Assembly: GCF_023898315.1 (NCBI RefSeq)
Contig: NC_064619.1
Coordinates: 344,854,650-344,918,649 of the forward strand
Source: Schistocerca nitens
Taxonomy: Eukaryota > Arthropoda > Insecta > Orthoptera > Acrididae
DNA: 64,000 nt
Direction of reading: 5' to 3'
In this document: piece by piece, positions 22,033 to 33,252 of the stretch
How positions within the stretch are numbered: position 1 is the stretch's first letter
How the letters are laid out: every line of letters starts with the position of its first letter
The notes under the pieces: model-generated
Databases searched by the model: none
What the model was told of the DNA's origin: nothing
The model's input: the letters and a program-made list of their open reading frames with translations, nothing else
Made by a program: the position numbers and the translations under genes

Positions 22033-25000
22033 TTGTTGTTGTTGTTGTTCTGGGCCTCAGTCCAGAGACAGGTTTGATGCAGCTCTCCATGCTACTCTAT
22101 CCCGTGCAAACTGCTTCATCTCCAGTACCTACTGCAGCCTACATCCTTCTGAATCTGCTTAGTGTATTCATCTCTTGGTCCCCCTCTACAATTTTTACCC
22201 TCCACGTTGCCCTCCAATCCTATATTGGTGATCCCTTGATGCCTCAGAACATGTCCTACCAACCGATCCCTTCTTCTAGTTAACTTGTGCCACAAACTCC
22301 TCTTCTCCCCAATTCTATTCAATATCTCCTCATTAATTAAATGATCTACCCATCTAATCTTCAGCATTCTTCTGTAGCACCACATTTCGAAAGCTTCTAT
22401 TCTCTTCTTGACTAAACTATTAATCGTCCACGTTGCACATCGATACATGGCTACACTCCATACAAATACTTTGAGAAAAGGCTTCCTGACACTTAAATCT
22501 ATATTCGATGTTAACAAATATCTCTTCTTCATAAACGCTTTACTTGTCATTGCCAGTCTACACTGTATATCCTCTCTACTTCGACCATCATCAGTTATTT
22601 TACTCCCTAAATAGCAAACCTCGTTTACTATTTTAAGCGTCTCATTTCCTAATCTAATCCCCTCAGCATCACCGGATTTAATTCGACTACATTCCATTAT
22701 CCTCGTTTTGCTTTTGTTGATGTTCATCTTATAGCCTCCTTTCAAAACACTGTCTATTTAGTTCTACTACTCTTCCAGGTCATTTGCTGTCTCTGACAGA
22801 ATTACAATGTCATCAGCGAACCTCAAAGTTTTCATTTCTTCTCCATGGATTTTAATACCTACTCCGAACTTTTGTTTCCTTTACTGCTTGCTAAATATAC
22901 AGATTGAAGAACTTCGGGGATAGGCTACAACCCTGTCTCAATCCCTTCCCGGCCACTGCTTCCCTTTCATGCCCCTCGACTCTTATAACTGCCATCTGGT
23001 TTCTGTACAAATTTGTAAATAGCCCTTCGCTCCCTGTATTTTACCTCTACCACCTTCAGAATATGAAAGAGAGTATTCCAGTCAACATTGTGAAAAGTTT
23101 TCCCTAAGTCTACAAATGCTAGAAACGTAGGTTACCCTTTCCTTAAGCTATCTTCTAAGATAAGTCGCAGAGTCAGTACTGCCTCAAGTGTTCCAAAATT
23201 TCTACGTAATCCAAACTGATCGAGCCCAAGGTATGCTTCTACCAGTTTTTTCTTTCGTCTGTAAAGAGCTCTTGTCAGTATTTTGAGCCGAGATACATTA
23301 AACTGATAGTTCGGTAATTTTCTCATCTGTTAACACCTGCTTTCTTTGGTATTGGAATTATTATATTCCTTTTGAAGTCTGAGGGTATTTCGCCAGTGTC
23401 ATACATTTTGCTCACCATATAGTAGTGTTTTGTCAGGACTGACTCTCCCAAGACTATCAGTAGTTGTAATGGAATGTTGTCTGCTCCCGGGGCCTTGTTT
23501 CGACTTAGGTTTTTCAATGTTCTGTCAAACTCTTCACTCGGTATCATATCTCTCATTCCATCTTCACCTACGTCCTCTTCCCTTTCCATAATATTGTCCT
23601 CGAGTACATCGCCTTTGTACAGACCCTCGATATACTCCTTCGACCTTCCTGCTTTCTCTTCTTTGCTTAGAACTGGTTTTACATCTGAACTCTTGATATT
23701 CATACAAGTGGTTCTCTTTTCTCCAAAGGTCTCTTTAATTTTCCTGTAGGCAGTATCTATCTTGCTCCTAGTGAGATATGCCTTTACATCCTTACATTTG
23801 TCCTCTAGCCATCCCTGCTTCGCCACTTTGTACTTCCTGTCGATCTCATTATTGAGACGTTTGATTTCCTTTTTCCCTGTTTCATTTACTGCATTTTTAT
23901 ATTTTCTCCTATTATCAACTAAATTCCATGTTTCATCTATTACCCAAGGATTTCGACTAGCCCTCGTCTTTTTACCTACTTGATCCTCTGCTGCCTTCAC
24001 TATTTCGTCTCTCAAAGCTACCCATTCTTCTTCTACTGTATTTCTTTCCCCTCTTCTTGTCAATTGTTCCCTAATACTCTCTCTGAAAATCTCTACAACC
24101 TCTAGCTCTTTCAATTTATGTAGTCCCCATCTCCTTAAATTTTCACCTTTTTGCAGTTTCTTCAGTTTTGATCTATAGTTCATAACCAACAATTGCGATC
24201 AGAATCCACATTGCCCCTGGAAATATCTTAAAATTTATAACCTGGTTCCTATATCTCTCTCTTATCATTATATAATTTGTCTGAACTTTTACAGGGTCTC
24301 CAGGCCTCTAACACGTATAAAACCTTCTTTCATCTTTCTTGAACCAAGTGTTAGCTGTGATTAATTTATGCTCTGTGCAAAATTCTACCAGGCGGCTTCC
24401 TCTTTTATTCCTTACCACCATTCCATATTCACCTACTACTTTTCCTTCTCCTACTTTTCCTACTATCGAATTCCAGTCCCCCATGAATATTAAATTTTCG
24501 TATGCCCTCACTATCTGTCTTTTATCTCATCATACATTTCTTCAATCACTTCGCGTCTGCGGAGCTAGTTGGTATATACGCTTGTACTACTGTGATAGGC
24601 ATGGGCTTCGAATCTATCTTGGTTACAATAATGCGTTCACTATGCTGTCAGTAGTAGCTTACCCGCACTCCTATTGTTTTATTCATTATTAAACCTACTC
24701 CAGCATATTCCCCATTTGATTTTGTATTTATAACTCTGTATTCGACAGTTGGAAAAAGGGAGAGAAGGAAAAGGTGAATATGGGTTGGGGGGAAGAAATG
24801 AAAGAGGAAGCCGCCTGGTAGAATTTAGCACAGAGCATAACTTAATCATAGCTAACACTTGGTTCAAGAATCATGAAAGAAGATTGTACACATGGAAGAA
24901 GCCTGGAGATACTAGAAGGTATCAGATAGGTTATATAATAGTAAGACAGAGATTTAGGAACCAGGTTTAAAGTTATAAGACATTTCCAGGGGCAGATGTG

Positions 25001-27755
25001 GACTCTGACCACAATCTATTGGTTATGAACTGTAGATTAAAACTGAAGAAACTTCAAAAGGTGGAAATTTAAGGAGATGGGACCTGGATAAACTGACTAA
25101 ACTAGAGGTTGTACAGAGTTTCAGGGAGAGCATAAGGGAACAATTGACAAGAATGGGGGAAAGAAATACAGTAGAAGAAGAATAGGTAGCTTTGAGGGAT
25201 GAAGTAGTGAAGGCGGTAGAGGATCAAGTAGGTAAAAAGACGAGGGCTAGTAGAAATCCTTAGGTAACAGAAGAAATGTTGAATTTAACTGATGAAAGGA
25301 GAAAATATAAAAATGCAGTAAATGAAGCAGGCAAAAAGGAAATCAAACGTCTCGAAAATGAGATCGACAGGAAGTGCAAAATGGCTAAACAAGGATGGAT
25401 AGAGGACAAATGTAAGGATGTAGAGGCTTATCTCACGAGGGGTAAGATAGATGCTGCCTACAGGAAAATAAGAGATTCCTTTGGAGAAGAGAGAACCACT
25501 TGTATGAATGTCAAGATCTCAGGTGGGAACCCAGTTCTGAGCAAAGAAGGGAAAGCAGAAAGGTGGAAGGAGTATATAGAGGGTCTATATAAGGGCGATG
25601 TACATGAGGACAATATTATGGAAATGGAAGACGATATAGATGAAGATGAAAAGGGCGTTTATGATACTGCGTGAAGAGTTTGACAGAGCACTGAAAGACC
25701 TAAGTCGAAACAAGGCCCCGGGAGTAGACAACATTCCATTAGAACTACAGACGGCCTTGGGAGAGCCAGGCCTAACAAAACTCTACCATCTAGTGATCAA
25801 GATGTATGAGCCAGGCGAAATACCCTCGGACTTCAAGAAGAATATAATAATTCCAATCTTAATGAAAGCAGGTGTTGACAGATGTGAAAATTAGCGAAGT
25901 ATCAGTTTAATAAGCCACTGCTGCAAAATACTATCACGAATTCTTTACAGACGAATGGAAAAACTGGTAGAAGCCGACCTCGGGGAAGATCAGTTTGGAT
26001 TCCGTAGAAATGTTGGAACACGTGAGGCAATACTTACCCTGCGACTTATCTTAGAAAATAGGTTAAGGAAAGGCAAACCTACATTTCTAGCATTGGTAGA
26101 CTCAGAGAAAGCTTTTGACAATGTTGACTGGAATACCCTCTTTCAAATTCTGAAGGTGGCAGGGCTGAGAAGGGATATTTACAATTTGTACAGAAACCAG
26201 ATGGCAGTTATAAGAGTCGAGGGGCATGAAAGGGAAGCAGTGGTTGGGAAGGGAGTGAGACAGTGTTGTAGCCTACCCCAGATGTTATTCAATCTGTATA
26301 TTTAGCAAGCAGTAAAGGAAATAAAAGAAAAATTAAGAGTAGGTATTCAAATCCATGGAGAAGAAATAAAAACTTGAGATTGGCCGATGACACTGTAATT
26401 TTGTCAGAGACAGAAAACGACCTGGAAGAGTAGTTGAACGAAATGGAAAGTGTTTTGAAAGGATGCTATAAGATGAACATCAACAAAATCAAAACGAGTA
26501 TAATGGAATGTAGTCGAATTAAATCGGGTGATGCTGAGGGAATTAGATTAGGAAATGAGACGCTGAAAATAGTAAACGAGTTTTGCTGTTTGAGGAGCAA
26601 AATAACTGATGATAGTCGAAGTAGAGAGGATATAAAATGTAGACTGGCAATGGCAGGTAAAGCGTTTATGGAGAAGAACAATTTGTTAGTATGAGTATAG
26701 ATTTAAGTGTCAGGAAGTCGTTTCTGAAAGTATTTGTATGGGGTGTAGCCATGTATGGAAGTGAAACTGGACGATAAATAGTTTAGACAAGAAGAGAATA
26801 GTTGCTTTCGAAATGTGGTGCTACAGAAGAATGCTGAAGATTAGATGGGTAGATCACATAACTAATGAGGTGGTATTGAATACAATTGGGGAGAAGAGGA
26901 GTTTGTGGCATAGCTTGACTAGATGAAGGGATCGGTTGGTAGGACATGTTCTGAGGCATCAAGGGATCACCAATTTAGTATTGGAGGGCAATGTGGAGGG
27001 TAAAAATCGTAGAGGGAGACCAAGAGATGAATACACTAAGCAGATTCAGAAGGATGTAGGTTGCAGTAGGTACTGGAGATGAAGATGCTTGCACAGGATA
27101 GAGTAACATGGAGAGCTGCATCAAACCAGTCTCCGGACTGAAGACCACAACAACAACAACAACCCTGTATACACCTGACCAGAAGTCTTGTTCCTCCTGC
27201 CTCCGAACTTCACTAATTCCCACTAAATCTACCTTTAATCTAACAATTTCCCTTTTTAAATTTTCTAACCTACCTGCCCGGCATAAGGACCTGACATTCC
27301 ACGCTTCGATCCGCAGAACGCCAGTTTTCTTCTCCTGATAACGACGTCCTCTTGAGTAGTCCCCGCCCGGAGATCCGAATGGGGGTCTATTTTACCCGTT
27401 GGATATTTTACCCAAGAGGACGCAATCATCATTTAACCATACAGTAAAGCTGAATGCCTTCGGGAAAAAGTACGGCTGTACTTCCCCCTTGTTTTCAGCC
27501 GTTCGCAGTACCAGCACGGCACGGCCGTTTTGGTTAATGTTACAGGGCCAAATCAGTCAATCATCCAGACTGTTGCTCCTGCAACTACTGAAAAGACCGC
27601 TACCCCTCTTCAAGAACCACACGTTTGTCTGCCCTCTCAACTGATACCGCTCCGTTGTGGTTACACCTACGGTATGGCTATCTGTATCGCTGAGGCACGC
27701 AAGCGTCCCCACCAACGGCAAGGTTCAAGGTTCATTGGGGGGGGGGGGGGGGGGG
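22033..27755 (-). mobile_element. RTE-type LINE (minus), host of a second RTE insertion
   Basis: The 3' end is at the left: a (GTT)n tract (22,033-22,047, CAA repeats on the coding strand) followed by the 3' landmark tgaggcccagaacaac. Minus-strand coding runs right to left. The endonuclease is at 24,190-24,735 (GDWNSIVGKVG, ANTWFKKDERRFYT). A 289-codon open segment at 23,323-24,192 includes KAPGADNIPLQLL and PSDFKRNIIIPIPKKAG. The RT palm has FADDIVILSE at 22,801-22,830. A 209-codon segment at 22,116-22,745 includes KMNINKSKTRIMECS, VCYLGSKITDDG and RRMLKIRWVDH. The 5' untranslated part resumes at 27,163-27,755 and ends in a G-run. Near-duplicates agtgcc/cgtgcc flank it. Frameshifts make it inactive. 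Confidence 0.8.
24744..27162 (+). mobile_element. 5'-truncated RTE-type LINE (plus) nested in the minus-strand RTE
   Basis: It begins inside the endonuclease (GLGGRNERGSRLVEF, ANTWFKNHERRLYTW) and runs through NKAPGVDNIPLELQ at 25,710 and DQFGFRRNVGTREAILTLRL near 25,990. The palm is LADDTVILSE near 26,380 (Phe of FADD changed to Leu). It continues to KMNINKIKTSIMECS near 26,475 and RRMLKIRWVDH near 26,830. The 3' landmark caaaccagtctccggactga is at 27,122 and a (CAA)n tail ends at 27,162. Direct repeats ctctgtattc (24,734-24,743) and ccctgtatac (27,163-27,172) mark the target site in the host RTE. Several stop codons (for example near 25,675 and 26,305) inactivate it. Confidence 0.8.
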
Positions 27756-27861
27756 AGTGCCGTAGAAGTTGCGAATGCCACTAGCACCAATGGGCCACTT
27801 GACTACAACAAATAGAAAGAAAAGCTACACACATGCCAAAAACTTGAATACATAAGAAATT
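27756..27861 (-). repeat. LTR-like repeat, right copy, piece 2
   Basis: It continues the left-copy alignment at 15,870-15,965 (shared gccactagcaccaatgggcc, ccacttgac and ttgaat(a/t)c words). Similarity is lost after about 27,861, where unassigned sequence begins. Confidence 0.65.
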
Positions 27862-28289
27862 TAACTCCCTATCTTCACCTTTAGTTATTTTAAACGAAGT
27901 TTGGAATGGTAAGACAGTTTTTGAAACGTTAACTGCAGATATTCACAGTCAGCCAAAAAATAGAAATATTATTAATCAATGTGAGGCTCCTTGTAGTGCT
28001 ATGTAGGCCAGGTATCGAAGCTTGAACCTTATTGCTGAGGCTTGAATCGCGGACAGACAGTGCACAGCAAACCTGACCACGGCCTTCAAGCTCTTTACCA
28101 CTCCGTCTCGATGTTCTGCGTCTGTTCTATAAGATTCATTAATAAAAAGTCATCGAATTCAAGTTGCCTGACAGTCAATTTCGTGTGTCCTGTTTTTATT
28201 CTGATTTCCTCATATTCCTAGTATTGCCTGTTACAGCTCATAATAAAGACATAGGCCTATAATGATTCTTCTCGGTAACTGCTGGTGCT
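27862..28289. other. No recognised feature
   Basis: Sequence lying inside the disrupted LTR-like repeat. The stretch near 28,015-28,060 has words reminiscent of a degenerate tRNA-derived repeat, too weak to call. Confidence 0.4.
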
Positions 28290-28473
28290 GTGGTGGTCAG
28301 TCAGAATACTGGTTTGATGCCTCTCTCCTTGTTACCCTATTCTGAACAAGCCTCTTCAACTCCCAATAACTACTACAAACTGTATCCTTCTGATTCTGCT
28401 TACTGTATTCACCTGTTGGACTCCCTCTACGATTTCACCTGCCCCCCATCCCACCCAACCACCCACCAACCCG

Positions 28474-28512
<39 letters not shown>

Positions 28513-29808
28513 CACTTCCCTCTGGTACTAAATTGGTGATCTCTTGGTGTCTCAGAATGTGTTCTGTCAACCGATCCCTTATTTTACCCATGTTCTGCCA
28601 CAATTTACTTCTCTCTCGAATTCTATCAGCACTCTTTACAGTACCTCCTCATTGGTTACGCGGTCTACCCATCCACTCTTCAGCATTCTTCTGCTGCATC
28701 ACATTTCAAAAGCTTCTAGTCACTTTTTGCCGAAACTGTTTACTTCCTCAATTTCTCATTTCTAAACATGGCTACATTCCGTACAAATACTTTCAGAAAA
28801 GACTTTCTAAAACTTAACAAATTTCTCTTCAGAAATGCTTTTCTTGCTTTGCCGGTCTACATTTTGTACCCTCTCTACTTCGGCCATCATCAGCTATTTT
28901 GCCGCCCAAATAAAACTCATCTACTACTTTTAAGTGTCTCTATTCCAAATGTAATTTCATCAGCATCATCTGATTTAATTGGACTAAATTCAATTATCTT
29001 GATTGCTTTTTGTTGATGTTCATCTTACAACCTCCTTTCAAGACACTGTCCATTCCGTTCATCTGCTCTTCCCAGTCCTTTACTGTCTCTGACAGAACCG
29101 CAGTGTCATCGGCAAACCTCGAAGTATTTATTTCTTTGCCCTTAAAATTAATTCCTACTCCAAGTTTTCCTTTGGTCTCCTTCACTGCTCTATGTAGAGA
29201 CAGAATAACATCGGGGAGAGGCTACAACGCTGTCTCATTCCCGTCTCAACTAATGCTTCACCTTCACGCCGTCTGGTTTCTGTACAAGTTGTAATTAGCC
29301 TTTCCTCCCTGCATTTTACGTCATCTCGACGTTGGCTTCTGTCAGAGTCTCAGTTCTTCTCTAAAGAACTGGTGTTAATATTTTACAATCATGATTTATT
29401 AAACTGATATTTCGATAATATTCACACCTGTCAGCACCTAGTTTCGTATACCCTTCACAAGAGATGGAAGAGTTTTGTCACGGCTTGCACTCCCAATGCT
29501 ATCAGTAGTTCTGACGGAATATCGTCTACTTCCAGGGCCTTGTTTCAACTGGTCTACTAAATTCTTCTCGCAGTATTATATATCCCATCTCATCTTCACC
29601 TCCGTCCTCTTCCAGTTCTATAATATTGGCTTCAAGCTCATCAACCTTGTTTAGATCCTCTATATACTACTTCCATCTTTCAGCATTCCTTTCTTTGCTT
29701 AGGGCTGGTTTTCCATCTGAGCTCTTGATATTCATACAGCTGATCCTCTTTTCTCCAAAGGCCTCTTTAATTTTCCTATAGGTCGTACGTATCGTTCCCC
29801 TAATTCTA
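28290..29808 (-). pseudogene. Older RTE-type LINE copy, 3' half
   Basis: It has the same order of landmarks as the copy at 22,033 but is more diverged. The plus-strand landmark actggtttgatgcctctctc is at 28,308. The RT palm SRFADDTAVLSE is on the minus strand near 29,110, followed by MDSVLKGGCKMNIN near 29,040. The finger region is legible to about 29,800. A (CA)n microsatellite lies inside it at 28,479-28,510. It is cut at about 29,808, where a Jockey/CR1-like LINE starts with its tail. Many frameshifts. Confidence 0.75.
28479..28510. repeat. CA microsatellite
   Basis: About sixteen CA units inside the old RTE copy, in a position where the other copies have none. Confidence 0.9.
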
Positions 29809-30904
29809 CATCTACATCTAAATCTACATGGTTACTCTGCAATTCACACTTAAGTGCCTGGCAGAGGGTTCATCGAACCATTTTCATACTATTTCTCTAT
29901 CATTCCACTCTCTAATGGCGCGTGGGAAAAAGGAACGCTTAAATCTTTCCGTTCGAGCTCTGATTTCTCGTATTTTATTATGATGATCATTCCTCCCTAC
30001 GTAGGTGGGTGTCAACAAAATATTTTCGCATTCGGAAGAGAAAGTTGGTGCTTGAAATTTCGTAAATAGATCTCGTCGCAAAGAAGACACCCCAACTCGC
30101 GTATCATATCTGTGACACTCTCACCCCTATTGCGCGATAACACGAAACGAGGTGCCCTCCTTTGAACTTTTTCGACGTCCTCCGTCAATTCTACCTGGTA
30201 AGGATCCCATACCGCGCAGCAATATTCCAGCAGAGGACGGAAAGTGTAATGTAGGCTGTCTCTTTAGTGGGTTTGTCGCATCTTCTAGGTGTTCTGACAA
30301 CAAAGCGCAGTCTTTGTTTCGCCTTCCCCATTATTTTATCTATGTAGTCTTTGCAATTTATGTTGCTCGTAATTGTAATTCCCAGGTATTTAGTCGAATT
30401 GACAGCCCTTATATTTGTGCAATTTATCGTATATCCAAAATTTATCGGATTCTTTTAGTAGCCATGTGGATGATCTCGCACTTTTCTTTGTTTAGTGCCA
30501 ATTGCCACTTTTCGCACCATACAGAAATTCTGTCTAGATCATTTTGTAATTGGAATTGATCGCCTGATCATTTTACTAGACGGTAAATTACAGCGTCATC
30601 TGCAAACAATCTAAGGGGGCTGCTCAGATTATTACCTAGATCATTTATATAAATCAGGAACAGCATAGGGCCTACGACACTTGCGGAACGATAGATATCA
30701 CTTCTGTTCTACTCATTGATTTACCGTCTGTCACTACGAACTGTGACCTCTCTGAGAGGAAATCACGAATCCAGTCACACAACTGAGACAATACTCCATA
30801 TGCACGCAATTTGATTAATAGTCGTTTGTGAGGAACGGCATCAAAAGACTTCTGGAAATCTAGGAATATGGAATCGATCTGAGATCCCTTGTCTCGTGTA
30901 CAGG
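29809..30904 (-). pseudogene. Jockey/CR1-like LINE, 5'-truncated
   Basis: The 3' tail is at the left: plus-strand ctacatctacatctaaatc at 29,810-29,828, that is (TAGATG)n on the coding strand. Minus-strand motifs, right to left, are IFLDFQKSFDAVPHKRL (about 30,835), LCDWIRDFLSERSQFVV, LFADDAVIYRLVK (about 30,590), WCEKWQLALNKEKCEII (about 30,500) and FKRSFFPRAIREWND (about 29,905). It is truncated at about 30,905, in the middle of the finger region. Stops interrupt it. It belongs to a subfamily different from the copies at 12,985 and 40,915. Confidence 0.8.
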
Positions 30905-31165
30905 ATGGAGCCTCTAGGGCCCGTTCAAAAACATTCGACAAAATCTGAACATGATCCGAAGTGGCAAGGGAGCTTAAGCCTTTTGCGGTCCTACTCTTTC
31001 GCTATCTCATATCGCAATCTCGCTGAAGTGCAACATTAACATGCGCACGAATAAAACGGCAACGTGTCCCTCTATGATTCCCCAGTTCGGCAATATCTCC
31101 GGTTCCACCTACGCAGCTTTGTTGAGCAAGTTAAAAATGTTCCTTCAGAAGTTCAGACACAAAAT
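30905..31165 (+). repeat. Third copy of the palindrome arm repeat (inner part)
   Basis: This matches 10,455-10,720. Shared words are cattcgacaaaatctgaac against tattcgacgaaatttgaac, then ccctctatgattccccagttcgg against the equivalent with caattcgg, then an aagttaaaaatg(t)tccttc tail. It starts exactly where the LINE on its left is truncated. The outer half of the palindrome arm is absent. Confidence 0.65.
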
Positions 31166-31311
31166 CAGCCTGGTGGCTGGTCTTGCCCCTCAGTACTAGG
31201 CAACCCCCAAGCTGATTGGTGTCGAAATTTCTGACGAGTACATTTGTCACGTTAAAGGATTATCATAATCAGCCATACCTATATTAAAAATAATAATAAA
31301 CAGGAAAGAGT

Positions 31312-31672
31312 TCCTACGATTCTATAAAATTGCACTACCTGCTCACGAATCGACCTTTGCCTCCCAGGCCATCGTCAGGTGACAACTGGATGTCGCAAGC
31401 GTAGATAAAATGATACGCAACTACCGAGGACATTTATACAGAATATGCAAAAGATACATAAATAATGGCATGTAGAGTGTTTGTATAGGGAAACAACACG
31501 CGTTTTATTATGCAGAAATTTCTGACATTAAAAATTTGTTTGTCATTTGCATATTCTGAGCAAATAATATCTGTGTGGGTCGCAGCGTGTATGATATTTA
31601 GCTGTCACCTGGCGATGGCCTAAGAAGCCAAAAGTAACTACATGACCAAACAAATGTAATTTTGCAGAATAT
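31312..31672. repeat. Short palindromic repeat (arms ~140 bp)
   Basis: The left arm (31,312-31,465) pairs with the complement of the right arm (31,530-31,672). The best block is aggccatcgtcaggtgac at 31,368 against gtcacctggcgatggcct at 31,604. Further agreement is at cagaatatgcaaaagat against the complement of gtcatttgcatattctg. The arms are diverged. No coding content. Confidence 0.55.
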
Positions 31673-32239
31673 TAGGGAGGAAGGAAGGGAGAAGGGAAGG
31701 AGAGAGAGAGAGCGTGTTTTATTTTGCTTTGAGGCACGGTACCTCAAGGCGCGCAAATTTTCAGGTTTTATTCATCCAGAATTTGACAGTGAGAGCTCTT
31801 AATGACTTGGAATAAACCTTAAACATAGTTTGACGTTGTTTTACACATGGTATGTCAATTTTTAAAGAATAGGGGACAAGGGTTGTTGGTTTGCTGTAAT
31901 GGATTTAGGGTAACAAGGTAAAATGTGCATCTGGGTGTCCTGACGAGGATTTGAAAATCTGTCCTTCTGAAACAGTTCTGTCCTTCTTAACAGTTCACTA
32001 AACATATCCCATTACTAGAGACCCGAGTAGATCCCGTCTTTACCCAAAACACAGCCAGAGGAATACACAATAAACCAGAGGTAAGAGCAAAATGCATGGA
32101 GCAGTTATCAAAGCTGCACTGTTGTCACATACAATCTTTTGCCCATAGAGTAGTGTGTTTAAAAATAACCTTAATTACAGGGGCAGCCATTTTTGACACT
32201 CAAGGCCAATATCATATCAGTTCGTAAATGTTGTACTAC
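31673..32239. other. No recognised feature
   Basis: A purine-rich GA stretch (31,675-31,712) and unassigned sequence before the LTR-like repeat resumes. Confidence 0.45.
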
Positions 32240-32787
32240 CTACTGAATGGAATACTAAACATGAAATACGTGCCTAGAATAACTATTAGTTCTTGGTAGT
32301 ACACTGGATTTAACAGTCCGAAGGCACAAACTTCATCAGTTTATGTAATTATGTATGTAGTTGCCTCGTACTTTACCTTAATAGGCTTCCGGAAATTACC
32401 CAGAGTGCAAACTGGTTACACCACAAGAAAAGCCGCATAAAACATTGTTCAACCGAAATACTTCTAATATCGCCAAGGCGGGGCCAGGGATAGTACAGTC
32501 GAAACGAATCGCCCGCAAATAAGACGCACTGGCTCATCTTAACAAATGAAGCCTCACCAGATTCAGCACAATCTTACTGTGGAGATGAGATGACCGTAAA
32601 TCACCAGTGCAGACGTCTCCAAGTTTAAACCATGCCGCGCAGAAGTTTTCAATGCGAGTGACGCCACACGCAGCCGGATGACAATACACGATAGCACCGT
32701 TCCTTTCGGCCATTAACAGCGGTACAAACGGTGCACTGCAATATGTTGCGCCTCTGCCCTCTTCCACACCAAGCTGTGTACCACAGA
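32240..32787 (-). repeat. LTR-like repeat, right copy, piece 3
   Basis: It resumes the left-copy alignment at about 15,978 and runs to 16,757 of that copy (minus its SINE2). Shared words are gtccgaaggcacaaa, gttcaac(c/a)gaaa, taagacgcactggctca and ctctgccctcttccacacca. A SINE1 interrupts it at 32,788. Confidence 0.7.
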
Positions 32788-33043
32788 GCCGGCCGCGGTA
32801 GCCGAGCGGTTCTAGGCGCTTCAGTCCGGAACCGGGCGACTGCTACAGTCGCAGGTTCGAATCCTGCCTCGGGCATGGATGTGTGTGATGTCCTTAGGTT
32901 ACTTAGGTTTAAGAAGTTCTATGTTCATGGATGTGTGTGATGTCCTTAGGTTACTTAGGTTTAAGAAGTTCTATGTTCTAGGGGACTGATGACCTCAGAT
33001 GTAAAGTCCCATTGTGCTCAGAGCCATTTGAACCATTTGAACC
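32788..33043 (+). repeat. SINE1 copy with internal 52-bp tandem duplication
   Basis: It has a tRNA-like head with TAGCCGAGCGG (A-box) and GGTTCGAATCC (B-box), and a tail ending gagccatttgaacc. Target-site duplications gtaccacaga and gtaccagaga lie on either side. The 52 bases from 32,874 (catggatgtgtgtgatgtcc onward) are repeated exactly at 32,926-32,977, which makes this copy longer than the others. Confidence 0.9.
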
Positions 33044-33109
33044 GTACCAGAGAAAAGCTCTAGCGCAAGACCCAACGAACAAAGCACCTCTATCTTTCCC
33101 TCCCACCCT

Positions 33110-33149
<40 letters not shown>

Positions 33150-33235
33150 CTTCTTTCCTTCTCCAAGCGCAGCCCATCGGGCCGCATGAAAGACCATCGA
33201 TCTTTGATCGTTCCTATCAGGTACTGATAACAGCC
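33044..33235 (-). repeat. LTR-like repeat, right copy, piece 4
   Basis: This is the final part of the repeat, including the CT microsatellite (33,112-33,144) that matches 16,797-16,847 of the left copy, then atccttctttccttctcc against atccttacattttctctcc. The right boundary is approximate. Confidence 0.6.
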
Positions 33236-33252
33236 AGTAGACGGCTTATATA

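Larger units (their letters stand above)
15452..33235 (-). mobile_element. Ty3/gypsy-like LTR retrotransposon, shredded by nested insertions
   Basis: Two related long repeats enclose a minus-strand pol remnant. The left repeat (15,452-16,985) serves as 3' LTR. The right repeat (21,574-33,235, in four pieces) serves as 5' LTR. Both begin with TGT on the plus strand at the inner or left edge (tgtccatattg and tgttagcattg), then share atggtgaagga(c/t)atttaccg. Both contain gccacttgac, taagacgcactggctca, ctctgccctctttc-like sequence and a CT microsatellite near the right end. Between them, on the minus strand, lie an aspartic-protease/RT start (19,777-20,240) and an integrase (17,020-18,160). RT palm and RNase H are missing and a Tigger fragment occupies that place. 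No convincing tRNA primer site or 5-bp target duplication was found, so exact ends are uncertain. Confidence 0.65.

Noticed and set aside
22116-22745. 209-codon open frame as a possible host gene
   Set aside because: It is the C-terminal part of an RTE reverse transcriptase, repeated at 26.4 kb, 37.7 kb and 46.6 kb. Similarity of the endonuclease part to craniofacial-development-protein-2-like proteins reflects RTE ancestry and not a host gene.
24690-24800. Centre of a perfect palindrome at 24.74 kb
   Set aside because: The inverted pair there is explained by an RTE inserted into an RTE of opposite orientation, not by an inverted duplication.
28290-28817. 175-codon plus-strand open frame with a His-Thr repeat
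   Set aside because: Antisense to an RTE LINE; the His-Thr run is the CA microsatellite.
32649-32940. Short frames reading ASGMDVCDVLRL or MPEAGFEPATVAV
   Set aside because: These peptides recur in every SINE1 copy and are translations of the tRNA-derived head.
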